NCBI RefSeq assembly: GCF_017874595.1
Contig: NZ_JAGILA010000003.1
Span: 372,001 to 436,000 of the forward strand
Length of the DNA: 64,000 nucleotides
Direction of reading: 5' to 3'
Source: Sinorhizobium kostiense
GTDB taxonomy: Bacteria > Pseudomonadota > Alphaproteobacteria > Rhizobiales > Rhizobiaceae
The translations under genes were made by a program, and so were the position numbers. Below are positions 1-10,162 of this stretch, in pieces (position 1 is the stretch's first letter; each line of letters opens with the position of its first letter). Below the pieces are notes generated by a model. The model was not told where the DNA came from and searched no databases. It saw only the letters and a list, made by a program, of their open reading frames with translations.

Positions 1-4
1 CTCT

Positions 5-580
5 ATGTCGACGGCGGCATCACCACAAGCCTCTGATGCCGGTCGCAGCTTCGGGCCGGTCGTCGTCATGGGCGCATCGGGTTGCGGCAAATCGACGATT
101 GGCGAACGGCTTGCGGATTATCTCGGCTGTCCGTTCGTCGAAGGAGATAGTCTGCATTCGCCGGCGAATGTCGGCAAGATGCGGCGCGGCATTCCGCTCG
201 AGGATGCCGACCGCTGGCCCTGGCTCGACGAGATCGGCGGGCTCTTGGCGCGCCGACCGCCCGTCGTCGTGTCCTGCTCCGCATTGAAGCGCTCCTACCG
301 GGAGCGGCTGCGCGCCGTCGCCGGACGGCCGATCACCTTTGTCTTCCTGCAGGGCAGCCGGGCGACGCTCGCCCGGCGCATGGGCGGGCGCGAGGACCAT
401 TATATGCCGCCGTCGCTGCTCGACAGCCAGCTCGCCACGCTCGAATTGCCTTCGGGCGAGACGGACGTCGTGACGATCGAAATCGATCAGTCGCCGGAAC
501 GCGTCGTGGCGCTGGCGATGAGCAACCTGGCGATCCGCTGGGGTCGCTCGACCACCGAAGAAATCACGGGAGGAGTATGA
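5..580 (+). CDS. gntK: Gluconokinase
   Basis: Phosphorylates D-gluconate to 6-phosphogluconate with ATP in the cytoplasm. The Walker A P-loop GASGCGKST lies at residues 23-31. It is followed by the family signature EGDSLHSPANVGKMRRGIPLEDADRWPWL in shortened form (EGDSLH, then KM..GIPL.D.DRWPWL), and by SCSALKRSYRE and the lid arginines RMGGREDHYMP. At 191 residues the length is normal for the family. The ATG is only 4 bases from the window edge, so an upstream start cannot be excluded. The stop overlaps the next gene by 4 bases (ATGA), which indicates a gluconate/idonate operon with the two dehydrogenases downstream. Confidence 0.93.
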   Translation: MSTAASPQASDAGRSFGPVVVMGASGCGKSTIGERLADYLGCPFVEGDSLHSPANVGKMRRGIPLEDADRWPWLDEIGGLLARRPPVVVSCSALKRSYRERLRAVAGRPITFVFLQGSRATLARRMGGREDHYMPPSLLDSQLATLELPSGETDVVTIEIDQSPERVVALAMSNLAIRWGRSTTEEITGGV

Positions 581-1527
581 TGGCGAAACCGAAAATCTTG
601 CTCATGGGGCCGTATCCGGACTGGGACCTTGTCGACCTCGAAAACCGTTACGCGGTCCACAAGATCTATGAGGCCTCGGATCGGCACGCCTACATCAGCG
701 AGCATGGGCCCAACATCCGCGCCATTGCAACCCGGGGCGAGCTCGGCGCGTCGGCGGCGTTGATCCAAAATCTGCCGAAGCTCGAAATTATCTCCGTTTA
801 CGGGGTTGGATACGACGCCGTCGATCTGGCTTCCTGCCGGGAAAGAGGCATCCGCGTCACCAATACACCCGATGTGCTGACCAACGACGTCGCCGATCTG
901 GGTGTTGCCATGATGCTTTGCCAGTCGCGCGGCATGATCGGCGCCGAACGTTGGGTAACGGACGGAAGCTGGGCGGCGAAGGGCCTCTATCCGCTGAAAC
1001 GGCGCGTCTGGGGCCGCAGGGCGGGCGTGCTCGGGCTCGGCCGCATCGGTTTTGAGGTTGCGAAGCGCCTTCGCGGTTTCGACATGGACATCGCGTACAG
1101 CGATGTTGCCGAGAAGCCCCATGCGGAAGGCATGACCTTCGTTGCCGATCCGGTTGCACTGGCCGAGAGGTCGGATTTCCTGTTCGTTACGCTGGCGGCC
1201 TCCGCCGCCACGAGGCATATCGTTTCGCGCGACGTCATCGCGGCGCTCGGACCGGAGGGAATGTTGATCAATATTTCGCGGGCCTCCAACATCGACGAGG
1301 AAGCTCTGCTCGATGCCCTGGGAAGCGGAGTGTTGGGGGCAGCAGCGCTCGACGTCTTCGAGGGCGAACCGAAGCTGAATCCGCGGTTCCTCGCGCTCGA
1401 CAATGTCCTGCTGCAGCCGCATCACGCATCCGGAACCGTCGAGACGCGCAAGGCCATGGGACAGCTTGTCCGTGACAATCTTGCCGCCCATTTCGCCGGC
1501 GCTCCGCTCATCACGCCTGTTATTTGA
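577..1527 (+). CDS. D-isomer-specific 2-hydroxyacid dehydrogenase
   Basis: NAD(P)-dependent dehydrogenase of the GhrB/2-ketogluconate reductase type, 316 residues. It has the Rossmann motif GLGRIGFEVAKRL near residues 150-162. The catalytic triad of the family is visible: Arg in NISRAS, Glu in DVFEGEP and His in QPHHASGT. It is translationally coupled to gntK by a 4-base overlap and is followed 9 bases later by the idonate dehydrogenase gene. The context suggests reduction of a keto-aldonate (2-keto- or 5-ketogluconate) or glyoxylate/hydroxypyruvate. The exact substrate cannot be read from the sequence. Confidence 0.85.
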   Translation: MMAKPKILLMGPYPDWDLVDLENRYAVHKIYEASDRHAYISEHGPNIRAIATRGELGASAALIQNLPKLEIISVYGVGYDAVDLASCRERGIRVTNTPDVLTNDVADLGVAMMLCQSRGMIGAERWVTDGSWAAKGLYPLKRRVWGRRAGVLGLGRIGFEVAKRLRGFDMDIAYSDVAEKPHAEGMTFVADPVALAERSDFLFVTLAASAATRHIVSRDVIAALGPEGMLINISRASNIDEEALLDALGSGVLGAAALDVFEGEPKLNPRFLALDNVLLQPHHASGTVETRKAMGQLVRDNLAAHFAGAPLITPVI

Positions 1528-1536
1528 GGTTCGCCC

Positions 1537-2568
1537 ATGAAGGCTGTCGTCATTCACGCCGCCAAGGATTTGCGGATCGAGGAGCGAGAAGAGCTGGCTC
1601 CGGGCTCTGGTCAGGTCGAGGTCCAGATCGAAGCTGGCGGCATCTGCGGATCCGATCTGCACTACTACAATCATGGCGGCTTCGGCACGGTGCGCCTGCG
1701 TGAACCGATGATTTTGGGGCACGAGGTCGCAGGTACGATCAAGGCGCTCGGCGGAGGCGTTTCCAGGTTCGCCGTCGGCGACCGGGTGGCAGTGTCGCCC
1801 AGCCGGCCCTGCGGATCATGCGCTTTTTGCCAGTGCGGTCAACAGAACCATTGCCTGAACATGCGCTTCTACGGCAGCGCCATGCCCATGCCGCATATCC
1901 AGGGGGCGTTCAGCCAGCGTCTAGTCGCGGAGGAGTGGCAGTGCCACAAGATCGCTGACCGCGTCTCGGTCAACGAAGCGGCGCTTGCCGAGCCGTTTGC
2001 CGTCACCTTGCATGCCGTGGCACGGGCAGGCTCGCTGCTCGGCAAACGGGTTCTTGTCACTGGCTGTGGCCCGATCGGGGCCCTGGCGATCATTGCCGCT
2101 CGCGTTCATGGTGCTCGGGAGGTCGTTGCGACCGACGTGATGGATGGCGTTCTCGAAAAGGCGCAGTCGATTGGCGCGGATCGCGTGATCAACGTCGCCG
2201 AGAACGCCGATCGACTTACCGCCTACGCCGCAAACAAGGGGCATTTCGACGTCCAGTTCGAAGCCTCGGGCAATGCCCTGGCGGTCCGTTCCGGTCTCGA
2301 AGTTCTCAAGCCGCGATCGGTGCTCGTACAACTCGGCCTCGGCGGTGATGTTTCCATTCCGCAGAACCTGGTGGTGGCGAAGGAGATCGAGATGCGAGGC
2401 ACATTCCGGTTCCATGAGGAATTCGGGCTGGCCGTCGATATCATCAATGCAGGACGTGTCGATCTGAAGCCGCTTCTGACCGGCGTCTTCCCGCTGGAGG
2501 AGGCGGTTGCAGCCTTCGAGACGGCCGGCGACCGCAACCGTTCGATGAAGGTCCAGTTGAGCTTCTGA
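1537..2568 (+). CDS. idnD: Zinc-type alcohol dehydrogenase, probable L-idonate 5-dehydrogenase
   Basis: MDR-family oxidoreductase, 343 residues. Catalytic zinc ligands are seen in GGICGSDLHYYNHGG (Cys, His) and GHEVAG (Glu). A structural zinc loop CGSCAFCQCGQQNHC supplies four cysteines. The NAD-binding motif is TGCGPIGALAI near residues 170-180. The sequence pattern and length fit L-idonate 5-dehydrogenase (L-idonate to 5-ketogluconate), and neighbouring gntK fits the idonate/gluconate route. Sorbitol or threonine dehydrogenase-like activity is the alternative. The gene is co-directional with the two upstream genes and probably in the same operon. Confidence 0.8.
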   Translation: MKAVVIHAAKDLRIEEREELAPGSGQVEVQIEAGGICGSDLHYYNHGGFGTVRLREPMILGHEVAGTIKALGGGVSRFAVGDRVAVSPSRPCGSCAFCQCGQQNHCLNMRFYGSAMPMPHIQGAFSQRLVAEEWQCHKIADRVSVNEAALAEPFAVTLHAVARAGSLLGKRVLVTGCGPIGALAIIAARVHGAREVVATDVMDGVLEKAQSIGADRVINVAENADRLTAYAANKGHFDVQFEASGNALAVRSGLEVLKPRSVLVQLGLGGDVSIPQNLVVAKEIEMRGTFRFHEEFGLAVDIINAGRVDLKPLLTGVFPLEEAVAAFETAGDRNRSMKVQLSF

Positions 2569-2596
2569 AGCGACGAAAGAGGTTTGGAGACCCGCA

Positions 2597-2807
2597 ATGT
2601 CACAGGCGGAAATCGGCCTAATCGGCCTCGGCGTCATGGGAGCCAACCTCGCGCTCAGATCGCGGAGAAGGGCTACAGGATCGCCGTTTTCAACCGCACC
2701 ACCGCGGCGACGCGCAATTTCTACGCCGATGCCGGCGCGCTCAAGGAGCAGATCGTCCCCCGCGAGACGATCGAGGACTGCGCCCGCGCGACGGCGATGC
2801 GCGCGCC
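2597..2807 (+). pseudogene. gnd: 6-phosphogluconate dehydrogenase, 5' fragment with frameshift
   Basis: The reading starts MSQAEIGLIGLGVMGANLAL, which is the N-terminal NADP-binding segment of Gnd. One base is missing around 2655-2658, and the protein continues in another frame as IAEKGYRIAVFNRTTAATR and onward to IVPRETIED. After about 65 residues of a normally 470-residue protein the homology stops and the sequence runs into an SOS-peptidase fragment. Its position after gntK and idnD makes sense, since Gnd would consume 6-phosphogluconate. It cannot make a working enzyme. Both the frameshift and the truncation are read directly from the sequence. Confidence 0.85.
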
Positions 2808-3170
2808 GTGAACGTCGTCCGGTCGGAGGGAAGGACGTTTCCAACCCACCGTTGCCTGGTGCCCGCTTCCGAGTTTCGCCACAGGAGCTTCAGCTTTTCG
2901 CTCGCCAATGGCGACTGGTTCTATTTCGCGGGGGTCTGGCGGCCGGCGATCGAGGACTGGCCGGAGGCTTACGCCATCCTGACAATCGAGGCGAATGCCG
3001 ATCTCGCGCCGTTTCACGACCGGCAGATGGCGGTACTGACACGAGATCAACGCCTGGCGTGGCTCGACGGACTTCTCCCCGAAGCCGAAATCCTTCGCTC
3101 GCTGCCGGCAGGGACATTCCGGGTCAAACGCCATTCGATCGATCCTGTCCAGGCAACGCTGGCGGTCTAA
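2808..3170 (+). pseudogene. SOS response-associated peptidase (YedK/HMCES family), 3' fragment
   Basis: The translated 120 residues contain RCLVPASEF, FYFAGVWRP, AILTIEANADLAPFHDRQMAVL and a C-terminal FRV segment. These match the C-terminal half of the YedK/HMCES family, which protects abasic sites in single-stranded DNA. The N-terminal half, with the catalytic Cys2 and the RYN segment, is absent, so the fragment should be inactive. Homology probably begins a few codons before the GTG at 2808 (ARAVNVV). It abuts the gnd fragment, which marks a rearrangement junction near 2790-2805. The stop overlaps the convergent dinB stop. Intact copies of this family often sit with SOS genes, as here. Confidence 0.72.
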
Positions 3171-4258
3171 AGCGCCAGCCGCAACTGCGGTGCCATTTCA
3201 GAGATCTGCCGTTCCAATGATGACAGCGTGACGCCGAGCAGGCGGATTCCCCTGCGCGGCGGAAAGATCGGCGCGAGAAGCAGGCCGACCACCTCCTCGA
3301 GGTCGCCGATCGTTTGCAGAGGTGCCGCAACCGTCTTGCTGCGGGTGATCTGGCTGAAATCGGCATATTTGACCTTGAGCGTGACGGTCTTGGCGCCGAT
3401 CTCATTGGCCTCGCAATAGCCCCACACCTTCTCGATTAGCGGCTGAAGACCGTCGCGCGCCGGTCCGTAGGAGTGGATGTCCTCGGAGAACGTGTCTTCG
3501 GCGCCGACGGATCTCCGCACGCGGTCCGGCTTGACCTGGCGATTGTCGATGCCCCGGGCAATTCCATAGAAATAGGCCCCCGACTTCCCGAAATGTTCTA
3601 CCAGGAACTCGAGGGTCTTGTCCTTGAGGTCTGCGCCTGTCTCGATCCCCAGCCGGTGCATCTTTTCGGCAGTCGCCGGTCCGACGCCGTGAAACTTCTT
3701 GATGGGAAGCTGCTCGACGAAGGCCGGGCCGTTCTTCGGCGTGATGACAGCCTGACCATTGGGCTTGTTCAGGTCGGATGCCATCTTGGCCAGGAACTTG
3801 TTGTAGGAAATTCCGGCCGACGCATTGAGACCGGTGACCTGCTTGATCTTCGCCCGGATCGTCGCGGCAATCTCGGTGGCGATCTCCATCCCCTTCAGGT
3901 TTTCGGTGACGTCGAGATAGGCCTCGTCGAGCGAGAGTGGCTCGATCATCGGCGTGTATTCGGCGAAGATCGCACGGATCTGCAACGAGACGGCCTTGTA
4001 GACGTCAAAGCGCGGTCTGACGAAGATGAGGTCGGGGCATTTGCGCTTCGCGGACACCGAAGGCATCGCCGAATGAACGCCGAACTTGCGTGCCTCGTAG
4101 CTGGCGGCCGCCACGACGCCGCGGGCAGCAGGATAGCCGACCGCAACCGGCAGGCCCCTGAGTTCCGGATTGTCGCGCTGTTCGACGGATGCGTAGAACG
4201 CATCCATGTCGATGTGAACGATCTTGCGCGGACGCTGGCTGTTTTCGTCGTTTGTCAT
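3167..4258 (-). CDS. dinB: DNA polymerase IV (Y-family)
   Basis: Error-prone translesion polymerase, 363 residues. Catalytic carboxylates lie in HIDMDAFYASVEQ (residues about 15-27) and SLDEAYLDVT (about 108-117). The KFLAKMASDLNKPNG helix-hairpin region and a C-terminal little-finger domain (RRSVGAEDTF onward) follow. It appears complete. It lies 3 bases downstream of a small Cys-rich gene in the same direction, so the two probably share a promoter near the LexA box at 4642-4656. It belongs to the SOS mutagenesis group with imuA, imuB and dnaE2. Confidence 0.95.
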   Translation of the reverse strand: MTNDENSQRPRKIVHIDMDAFYASVEQRDNPELRGLPVAVGYPAARGVVAAASYEARKFGVHSAMPSVSAKRKCPDLIFVRPRFDVYKAVSLQIRAIFAEYTPMIEPLSLDEAYLDVTENLKGMEIATEIAATIRAKIKQVTGLNASAGISYNKFLAKMASDLNKPNGQAVITPKNGPAFVEQLPIKKFHGVGPATAEKMHRLGIETGADLKDKTLEFLVEHFGKSGAYFYGIARGIDNRQVKPDRVRRSVGAEDTFSEDIHSYGPARDGLQPLIEKVWGYCEANEIGAKTVTLKVKYADFSQITRSKTVAAPLQTIGDLEEVVGLLLAPIFPPRRGIRLLGVTLSSLERQISEMAPQLRLAL

Positions 4259-4261
4259 CGC

Positions 4262-4528
4262 CTAGCTTCCATCAGGACTATCTCGCTCGTCCAGAAATGG
4301 GAAGTGCGCGCCGCATTTGTCACCCTCCGGCGTCTGCATACGCTCGCAGCCCATTGCCATGCGGCGGCGGATCACAGCGAAGCTTACACCGGCGCCGAAT
4401 GCTTTCACCAACAGCTTGCGCTCAACTGCGCAGTGGCGATGACATGGGTGACAGATAAATTCAATGATCGGCTCACGGTGATCCCTCAGTCTCGGATCCA
4501 GATCGTTCACAGGCTCCGGTCGCGCCAT
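4262..4528 (-). CDS. Small Cys-rich (putative zinc-ribbon) protein upstream of dinB
   Basis: Protein of 88 residues with CHPCHRHC near the middle and GCER plus DKC further on, a spacing that suggests a zinc ribbon. It is rich in Arg and His. I do not recognise a named family. The gene ends 3 bases before dinB and lies on the same strand, so co-transcription is likely and a role linked to DNA damage or DNA binding is possible. The LexA box lies about 115 bases upstream of its start. The function is unknown. Confidence 0.6.
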   Translation of the reverse strand: MARPEPVNDLDPRLRDHREPIIEFICHPCHRHCAVERKLLVKAFGAGVSFAVIRRRMAMGCERMQTPEGDKCGAHFPFLDERDSPDGS

Positions 4529-4641
4529 GCGAAAAAATTCCCATTCCTGCCATCGAATTGAATCCCTTCATGGATTTCTTCGATGGGCACTCTCGCGCAA
4601 CTTCCACGCGCCACATGCGCATTGACTCATGTTCGCTTTGA

Positions 4642-4656
4642 GAACAAATACAGAAC
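4642..4656. promoter_or_regulatory. LexA box of alphaproteobacterial type
   Basis: GAACAAATACAGAAC is GAAC-N7-GAAC, the reverse complement of the GTTC-N7-GTTC direct repeat bound by alphaproteobacterial LexA. It lies between the divergent dinB unit and imuA (start 4703), where it can repress both. An additional GTTC at 4631-4634 precedes it. The match is exact; binding is inferred. Confidence 0.85.
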
Positions 4657-4702
4657 ATATTTCATCATCTCAAGCCGAAAACGGGTTGCCGTATAGGAGA
4701 TC

Positions 4703-5463
4703 ATGACCGCAGCTGTCGCCACTTCGAATGCCGTCCTCGACGAGCTGCGCGAGAAAATCGCCAGCCTGGAAGGGGCGGGCTCACGCCAACGAAGCGTCTT
4801 GCCGTTCGGTGTCCCGAGATCGATGCGCAGCTGCCGGGCGGAGGATTGGCCTATGGCGCGCTGCACGAAGTGGCCAGCGGCGGCAACGGCGCGGTCGACG
4901 GCGCGGCCGCGGCACTCTTCATCGGCGGCATCGCGGCGCGCACGACCGGCAAGGTGGTCTGGTGCCTGACGCGCTTCGATCTTTTCTTTCCGGCGCTCGC
5001 CCAGGTCGGGCTTCATCCCGACCGCGTCATCTTCGTCGAGTGCGACAAGGAAGAGACGGTGCTCGCAAGCTTCGAGGAGGCGTTGCGCTATGGCGGCCTC
5101 GGCGCGGTGGTCGCCGAGCTGGTGCGCCTGCCGATGACGGCATCCCGCCGGCTGCAGCTGGCGGCGGAAAAGTCGGGCACGTTGGGTCTGGTCATCCGCC
5201 GCTGGCGGCGCCAGACAGAAGCTTCCGACTTCGGGATGCCGACGGCCGCGGCAACCCGCTGGCGGATCTCGGTGCTGCCGTCCGAGCCGCTCCCTGTGCC
5301 GGGCGTCGGCAGGGTGCGCTGGCTGGCGGAGCTCATGCGGGTCAGGGCAGGGGAGGGAGGAGAATTTATTATCGGAGCATGCGATGGCCAGGGTCGTATC
5401 TGTCTTTCTTCCGACACTGCCGACCGACCGGATCAGGCGCGCCAATCCTTCGCTGTCTCCTGA
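4703..5463 (+). pseudogene. imuA: ImuA, SOS mutasome accessory protein, with one frameshift
   Basis: RecA-like accessory protein of the ImuA-ImuB-DnaE2 damage-induced mutagenesis system. The start ATG at 4703 follows AGGAG. The protein reads MTAAVATSNAVLDELREKIA and on to SVLPFGVP. It then loses one base near 4814-4816 and resumes in another frame as EIDAQLPGGGLAYGALHEV, continuing to 5463. Restoring one base gives a single ImuA of about 250 residues, the normal length. As given, the product would be truncated at about 88 residues. This is either a true inactivating mutation or a sequence error. The 3' end overlaps imuB by 80 bases, as is usual for this operon. Confidence 0.85.
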
Positions 5464-6899
5464 CACGCCCCTTGTTGTGATCGCCAGGAGCGGCTCGAAG
5501 CGATGGGTTGTGGCGGCTGATCGGGCAACGCTCAAGCTCGGGCTTCGCGTCGGCATGCCGGCCGCGAAGGCGCAGGCGCTGGTCCAAGGTCTCACGATGA
5601 TCAATGCCGATCCGGTCGCCGACCTCGCTACGCTGGAGCGGCTGACACTCTGGGCCTTGTCGCAATACTCCCCCCGTCGTCGCGATGGATCCTCCGGATG
5701 GCATCGTCATGGATACGGAAGGCGCCGATCATCTCCAGGGCGGCGAGGAACTGATGCTCTCCGGTCTCGTCAATCGCTTCCGCGGCCGAGGTCTCGCTGC
5801 CCATGCGGCGATCGCCGATACCTGGGGGGCCGCGCATGCGCTTGCCCGTGCCACCAGCTGTGAGACGGTTATTGTCGGCCGCGGCGAGACCGCCAAGGCT
5901 GTGAACCGGCTGCCGTTGTCATCGCTGCGATTGCCGGTCGATACCGTTGCAGGTCTCCGCACGCTCGGCTTCGCCACTGTCGGCGAACTCGCCGCCACGC
6001 CGCGGGCGCCGCTGACGCTCCGCTTCGGTCCCGAGGTCGCACGGCGTCTCGACCAGCTGTTCGGCCGCGTCGCCGAGCCGATCGACCCGATCCGGCCCGC
6101 GGATCTCGTCGAAGTCCAAAAATCTTTCGCCGAGCCGATCGGCGCACCGGAAACCATTGAGAAATACGTGAGCCGTCTGGTGCGGCAGCTCTGTCTGGAG
6201 CTCGAGAAGCGCGGACTTGGCGTGCGGCGAGCCGACCTCATCATCCACCGCGTCGACAACACGCTTCAGTCGCTCCGGGCAGGCACGGCGAAGCCAGTCC
6301 GCGATATCGCCTGGCTGACAAAACTCTTCCGCGATCGGATCGAGAAGATCGAACCCGGCTTCGGCATCGAGAAGCTCAGCCTGGCCGCCATTATCGCCGA
6401 GCCACTCATTGACGTGCAGTCAGCCTCTTCGCTGATCGAAGAGCAGGTTACCGATGTGACGCCGCTCATCGATGTGCTTTGCAATCGTGGCGGCCAGCGG
6501 ATTTTCCGCGTCGCGCCGGTTGCAAGCGACGTCCCGGAGCGCAGCGTCCATCGGATCGTGCCGACGGCCGATGAGGACGGCGCCACCTGGCCGATGCACT
6601 GGCCGAGGCCGACACGGCTTCTAACGCGTCCAGAACTGATCGAGGTGATTGCACTCTTGCCCGATCATCCGCCGGTGTCCTTCACCTGGCGCGGCAAGCG
6701 GCGTCGCGTGAAGCGCGCCGACGGTCCGGAACGGATTTTTGGGGAGTGGTGGAAACGCGGCTCCGAATGGACTGCGGTTCGCGACTACTTCGTGATTGAG
6801 GATGACAGTGGCGAACGTTTCTGGATCTTTCGATCGGGCGACGGCGTCGATGTGGAAACCGGATCGCACAAATGGTTCCTGCACGGGGTGTTCGCCTGA
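5384..6899 (+). pseudogene. imuB: ImuB, Y-family-like mutasome hub, with one frameshift
   Basis: ImuB is a catalytically inactive Y-family homologue that links DnaE2 to the beta clamp. The N-terminal frame begins MARVVSVFLPTLPTDRIRR and runs to LTLWALSQYSP. A run of six C at 5670-5675, where five would keep the frame, breaks it. The rest continues as VVAMDPPDGIVMDTEGADH, ending near 6899 with KWFLHGVFA. Together the pieces give a normal full-length protein of about 505 residues. The homopolymer position makes a sequencing or assembly error plausible, but with the imuA lesion real decay is also possible. Its stop overlaps the dnaE2 start (TGATG). Confidence 0.85.
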
Positions 6900-9800
6900 T
6901 GCGCTATGCCGAACTCCAGGTCACCACGCATTTCTCCTTCCTCCGCGGCGCAAGCTCGGCGGAGGAACTGTTCGCCACCGCAAAGCTCATGGGAATCGAG
7001 GCGCTCGGCATTGTCGACCGCAACAGCCTTGCCGGTATCGTCCGGGCGCTGGAAGCGTCACGCGCCACCGGCTTGCGGCTGGTCGTCGGCTGCCGGCTCG
7101 ATCTGCAGGACGGCATGTCGATCCTCGTCTATCCCACCGATCGCGCCGCCTATTCCCGGCTGACCCGGCTTCTGACGCTGGGCAAGGGACGAGGCGGGAA
7201 AGCCAACTGCATCCTGCATCTCGACGACGTCGCGCTCTATGCCGAAGGGCTGATCGGTATCCTGGTGCCGGACTTGGCCGATGAGACCTGTGCCGTGCAG
7301 CTCAGGAAGATGGCCGATGTATTCGGCGACCGCGCCTATGTCTCGCTCTGCCTGCGCCGTCGTCCGAACGATCAGCTTCGCCTGCATGAGCTGTGGAACC
7401 TGGCGATAAAGCACCGGGTGAAGACCGTCGTCACCAATGACGTGCTGTTTCACGAGCCCGGCCGCCGGCAGCTCCAAGATGTCGTCACCTGCATCCGCAC
7501 CGGCACCACCATCGATGATGTCGGCTTCGAGCGTGAGCGGCATGCCGATCGCTACCTGAAGCCGCCGGACGAAATGGCGCGTCTCTTTCCCTGCTACCCG
7601 GAAGCCCTCGCACGCACGATGGAGATCGTCGAGCACTGCAGGTTTTCGCTCGAGGAACTGGTCTATCAGTATCCTGAAGAGGCGCTGATCCCGGGCATGA
7701 CCGCACAGCAGTCGCTCGAGCACTACACCTGGCAGGGCATCGGAACGCGCTATCCCGAGGGGCTGCCGGCGCATGTCGAAAAGACGATCCGCCACGAACT
7801 GACGCTGATCGAGACGATGAAGTACGCGCCTTACTTCCTCACCGTCTTCTCGATCGTCCGGTATGCCCGGTCACAAGGCATTCTCTGCCAGGGCAGGGGA
7901 TCGGCGGCCAATTCCGCCGTCTGCTATGTGCTCGGTATCACCTCGATCGATCCCGACACGAACGACCTTTTGTTCGAACGGTTCGTCAGCCAGGAACGCG
8001 ACGAGCCGCCCGACATCGATGTCGACTTCGAACACGAACGGCGCGAAGAGGTGATCCAGTGGATTTACAAGACCTATGGCCATGACAAGGCCGCACTCTG
8101 CTCGACGGTGACCCGCTATCGCGCCAAAGGCGCCATCCGCGATGTCGGCAAGGCGTTGGGCCTGCCCGAGGACCTGATCAACGCATTGTCATCGGGGATC
8201 TGGTCGTGGTCGGAGACGGTCGGTGAGCGGCAGGTCAAGGAACTGGGCCTTAATCCGGGAGATCGCCGCCTCGCTTTGACCCTGAGTCTTGCCCAGCAGC
8301 TGATGGGCGCGCCGCGGCATCTCGGTCAGCATCCCGGCGGCTTCGTTCTGACCCATGACAGGTTGGATCATCTCGTGCCGATCGAGCCGGCGGCGATGGT
8401 TGACCGCCAGGTGATCGAATGGGACAAAGATGACGTCGAGGCGCTCAAAATGATGAAGGTCGACGTGCTGGCGCTTGGCATGCTGACCTGTATGGCGAAG
8501 GCTTTCGCGCTGATCAGCGAGCACAAGCATGCAACCCTCGACCTTGCCACCATCCCGCAGGAGGATCCGGCCACTTATGCGATGATCCGTAAGGCCGATA
8601 CGCTCGGCACCTTCCAGATCGAATCCCGTGCGCAGATGTCCATGCTGCCGCGCATGAGGCCGCGGACCTTCTACGACCTCGTCATCCAGGTGGCGATCGT
8701 TCGCCCCGGGCCGATCCAGGGCGATATGGTACATCCCTATCTGCGCCGGCGCGAAGGCAAGGAGAAGGTCGAATATCCGACGCCGGAGTTGGAGGCGGTC
8801 CTCCACAAGACATTGGGTGTTCCGCTGTTCCAGGAGTCGGCGATGAAGGTCGCGATGGTCTGCGCTGGATTTACCGGCGGCGAAGCCGACCAGCTCCGGA
8901 AATCCATGGCGACCTTCAAGTTCACCGGCGGCGTCTCACGGTTCAAGGACAAGCTCGTCTCCGGCATGGTCCGGAACGGTTATTCGCCGGAATTCGCTGA
9001 AAAGACATTCTCGCAGCTCGAAGGTTTTGGTTCCTATGGCTTCCCCGAAAGCCATGCCGCCTCCTTCGCGCTGATCGCCTATGCCTCCAACTATGTAAAA
9101 TGCCATTTCCCTGATGTGTTCTGTGCGGCACTGCTGAACTCCCAGCCGATGGGCTTTTATGCTCCTGCCCAGATTGTCCGTGATGCCCGCGGGCACGGTG
9201 TCGAGGTCCGCCCGATCTGCATCAACCAATCGCGCTGGGACTGCACGCTCGAGCCAGTCGAAGGCACGGGCCGGCATGCGGTGCGGCTCGGCATGCGCCT
9301 GGTGCGCGGATTGGCCACGGCAGATGCAGCACGCATCGTTGCAGCCCGCGCCGAAGAACCCTTTGCCTCCGTCGACGACATGTGGCGGCGGTCGGGTGTG
9401 CCGGTCGCCTCGCTCGTGGAGTTGGCCGAAGCCGATGCCTTCCTGCCGTCTCTCCATCTCGAGCGACGGGATGCACTTTGGGCGATCAAGGCGTTGCGCG
9501 ACGAACCGCTTCCGCTCTTCACGGCCGCGGCGGAACGGGAAGTCCGGGCGATTGCCGAGCAGCAGGAGCCGACAGTCGAGCTAAGACAGATGACCGACGG
9601 CCATAACGTCGTCGAGGACTATAGCCACACCGGCCTGACGCTCCGGCAGCATCCGTTGCGTTTCATGCGGGACGATCTTGCGAAGCGCCGAATCGTCACC
9701 TGTGCCGAGGCAATGACGGCGCGGGACGGGCAATGGCTGATGGCGGCCGGCCTGGTGCTGGTGCGTCAACGCCCTGGTTCGGCCAAAGGCGTGATGTTCA

Positions 9801-10162
9801 TCACCATCGAGGATGAAACCGGCATTGCCAATGTCGTCGTCTGGCCAAGGCTTTTCGAGCGATCGAGGCGTGTGGTGCTCGGCGCCAGCATGATGGCGAT
9901 CAACGGCAGGATCCAGCGGGAAGGCGAGGTGGTTCGCCTGGTCGCCCAGCAACTGTTCGATCTCTCGGCCGATCTGTCGAGCCTTGCCGAGCGCGATGGC
10001 GAATTCCGGCCGGCGACCGGCCGTGGCGATGAGTTCGCTCACGGCTCCCCTGGAAGTCCGGATTCCCGCGAAAAAGCGCCTCCGGGCGTTCGGGCGAGGG
10101 ACATGTTCGTGCCTGATCTTCATATCGATACGCTGAAGATCAAGAGCCGGAATTTTCAGTGA
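6899..10162 (+). CDS. dnaE2: Error-prone DNA polymerase, DnaE2/ImuC
   Basis: C-family polymerase of 1087 residues acting with ImuA and ImuB in SOS mutagenesis. It has an N-terminal PHP domain (from [17 protein letters not shown]), the polymerase core with [12 protein letters not shown] and catalytic Asp residues in [12 protein letters not shown] near residue 370, helix-hairpin-helix repeats, and a C-terminal OB fold ([25 protein letters not shown]). I prefer the ATG at 6899, which overlaps the imuB stop. An upstream in-frame start at 6872 would only add residues that overlap imuB. The gene is complete, in contrast to imuA and imuB. Confidence 0.95.
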   Translation: MRYAELQVTTHFSFLRGASSAEELFATAKLMGIEALGIVDRNSLAGIVRALEASRATGLRLVVGCRLDLQDGMSILVYPTDRAAYSRLTRLLTLGKGRGGKANCILHLDDVALYAEGLIGILVPDLADETCAVQLRKMADVFGDRAYVSLCLRRRPNDQLRLHELWNLAIKHRVKTVVTNDVLFHEPGRRQLQDVVTCIRTGTTIDDVGFERERHADRYLKPPDEMARLFPCYPEALARTMEIVEHCRFSLEELVYQYPEEALIPGMTAQQSLEHYTWQGIGTRYPEGLPAHVEKTIRHELTLIETMKYAPYFLTVFSIVRYARSQGILCQGRGSAANSAVCYVLGITSIDPDTNDLLFERFVSQERDEPPDIDVDFEHERREEVIQWIYKTYGHDKAALCSTVTRYRAKGAIRDVGKALGLPEDLINALSSGIWSWSETVGERQVKELGLNPGDRRLALTLSLAQQLMGAPRHLGQHPGGFVLTHDRLDHLVPIEPAAMVDRQVIEWDKDDVEALKMMKVDVLALGMLTCMAKAFALISEHKHATLDLATIPQEDPATYAMIRKADTLGTFQIESRAQMSMLPRMRPRTFYDLVIQVAIVRPGPIQGDMVHPYLRRREGKEKVEYPTPELEAVLHKTLGVPLFQESAMKVAMVCAGFTGGEADQLRKSMATFKFTGGVSRFKDKLVSGMVRNGYSPEFAEKTFSQLEGFGSYGFPESHAASFALIAYASNYVKCHFPDVFCAALLNSQPMGFYAPAQIVRDARGHGVEVRPICINQSRWDCTLEPVEGTGRHAVRLGMRLVRGLATADAARIVAARAEEPFASVDDMWRRSGVPVASLVELAEADAFLPSLHLERRDALWAIKALRDEPLPLFTAAAEREVRAIAEQQEPTVELRQMTDGHNVVEDYSHTGLTLRQHPLRFMRDDLAKRRIVTCAEAMTARDGQWLMAAGLVLVRQRPGSAKGVMFITIEDETGIANVVVWPRLFERSRRVVLGASMMAINGRIQREGEVVRLVAQQLFDLSADLSSLAERDGEFRPATGRGDEFAHGSPGSPDSREKAPPGVRARDMFVPDLHIDTLKIKSRNFQ

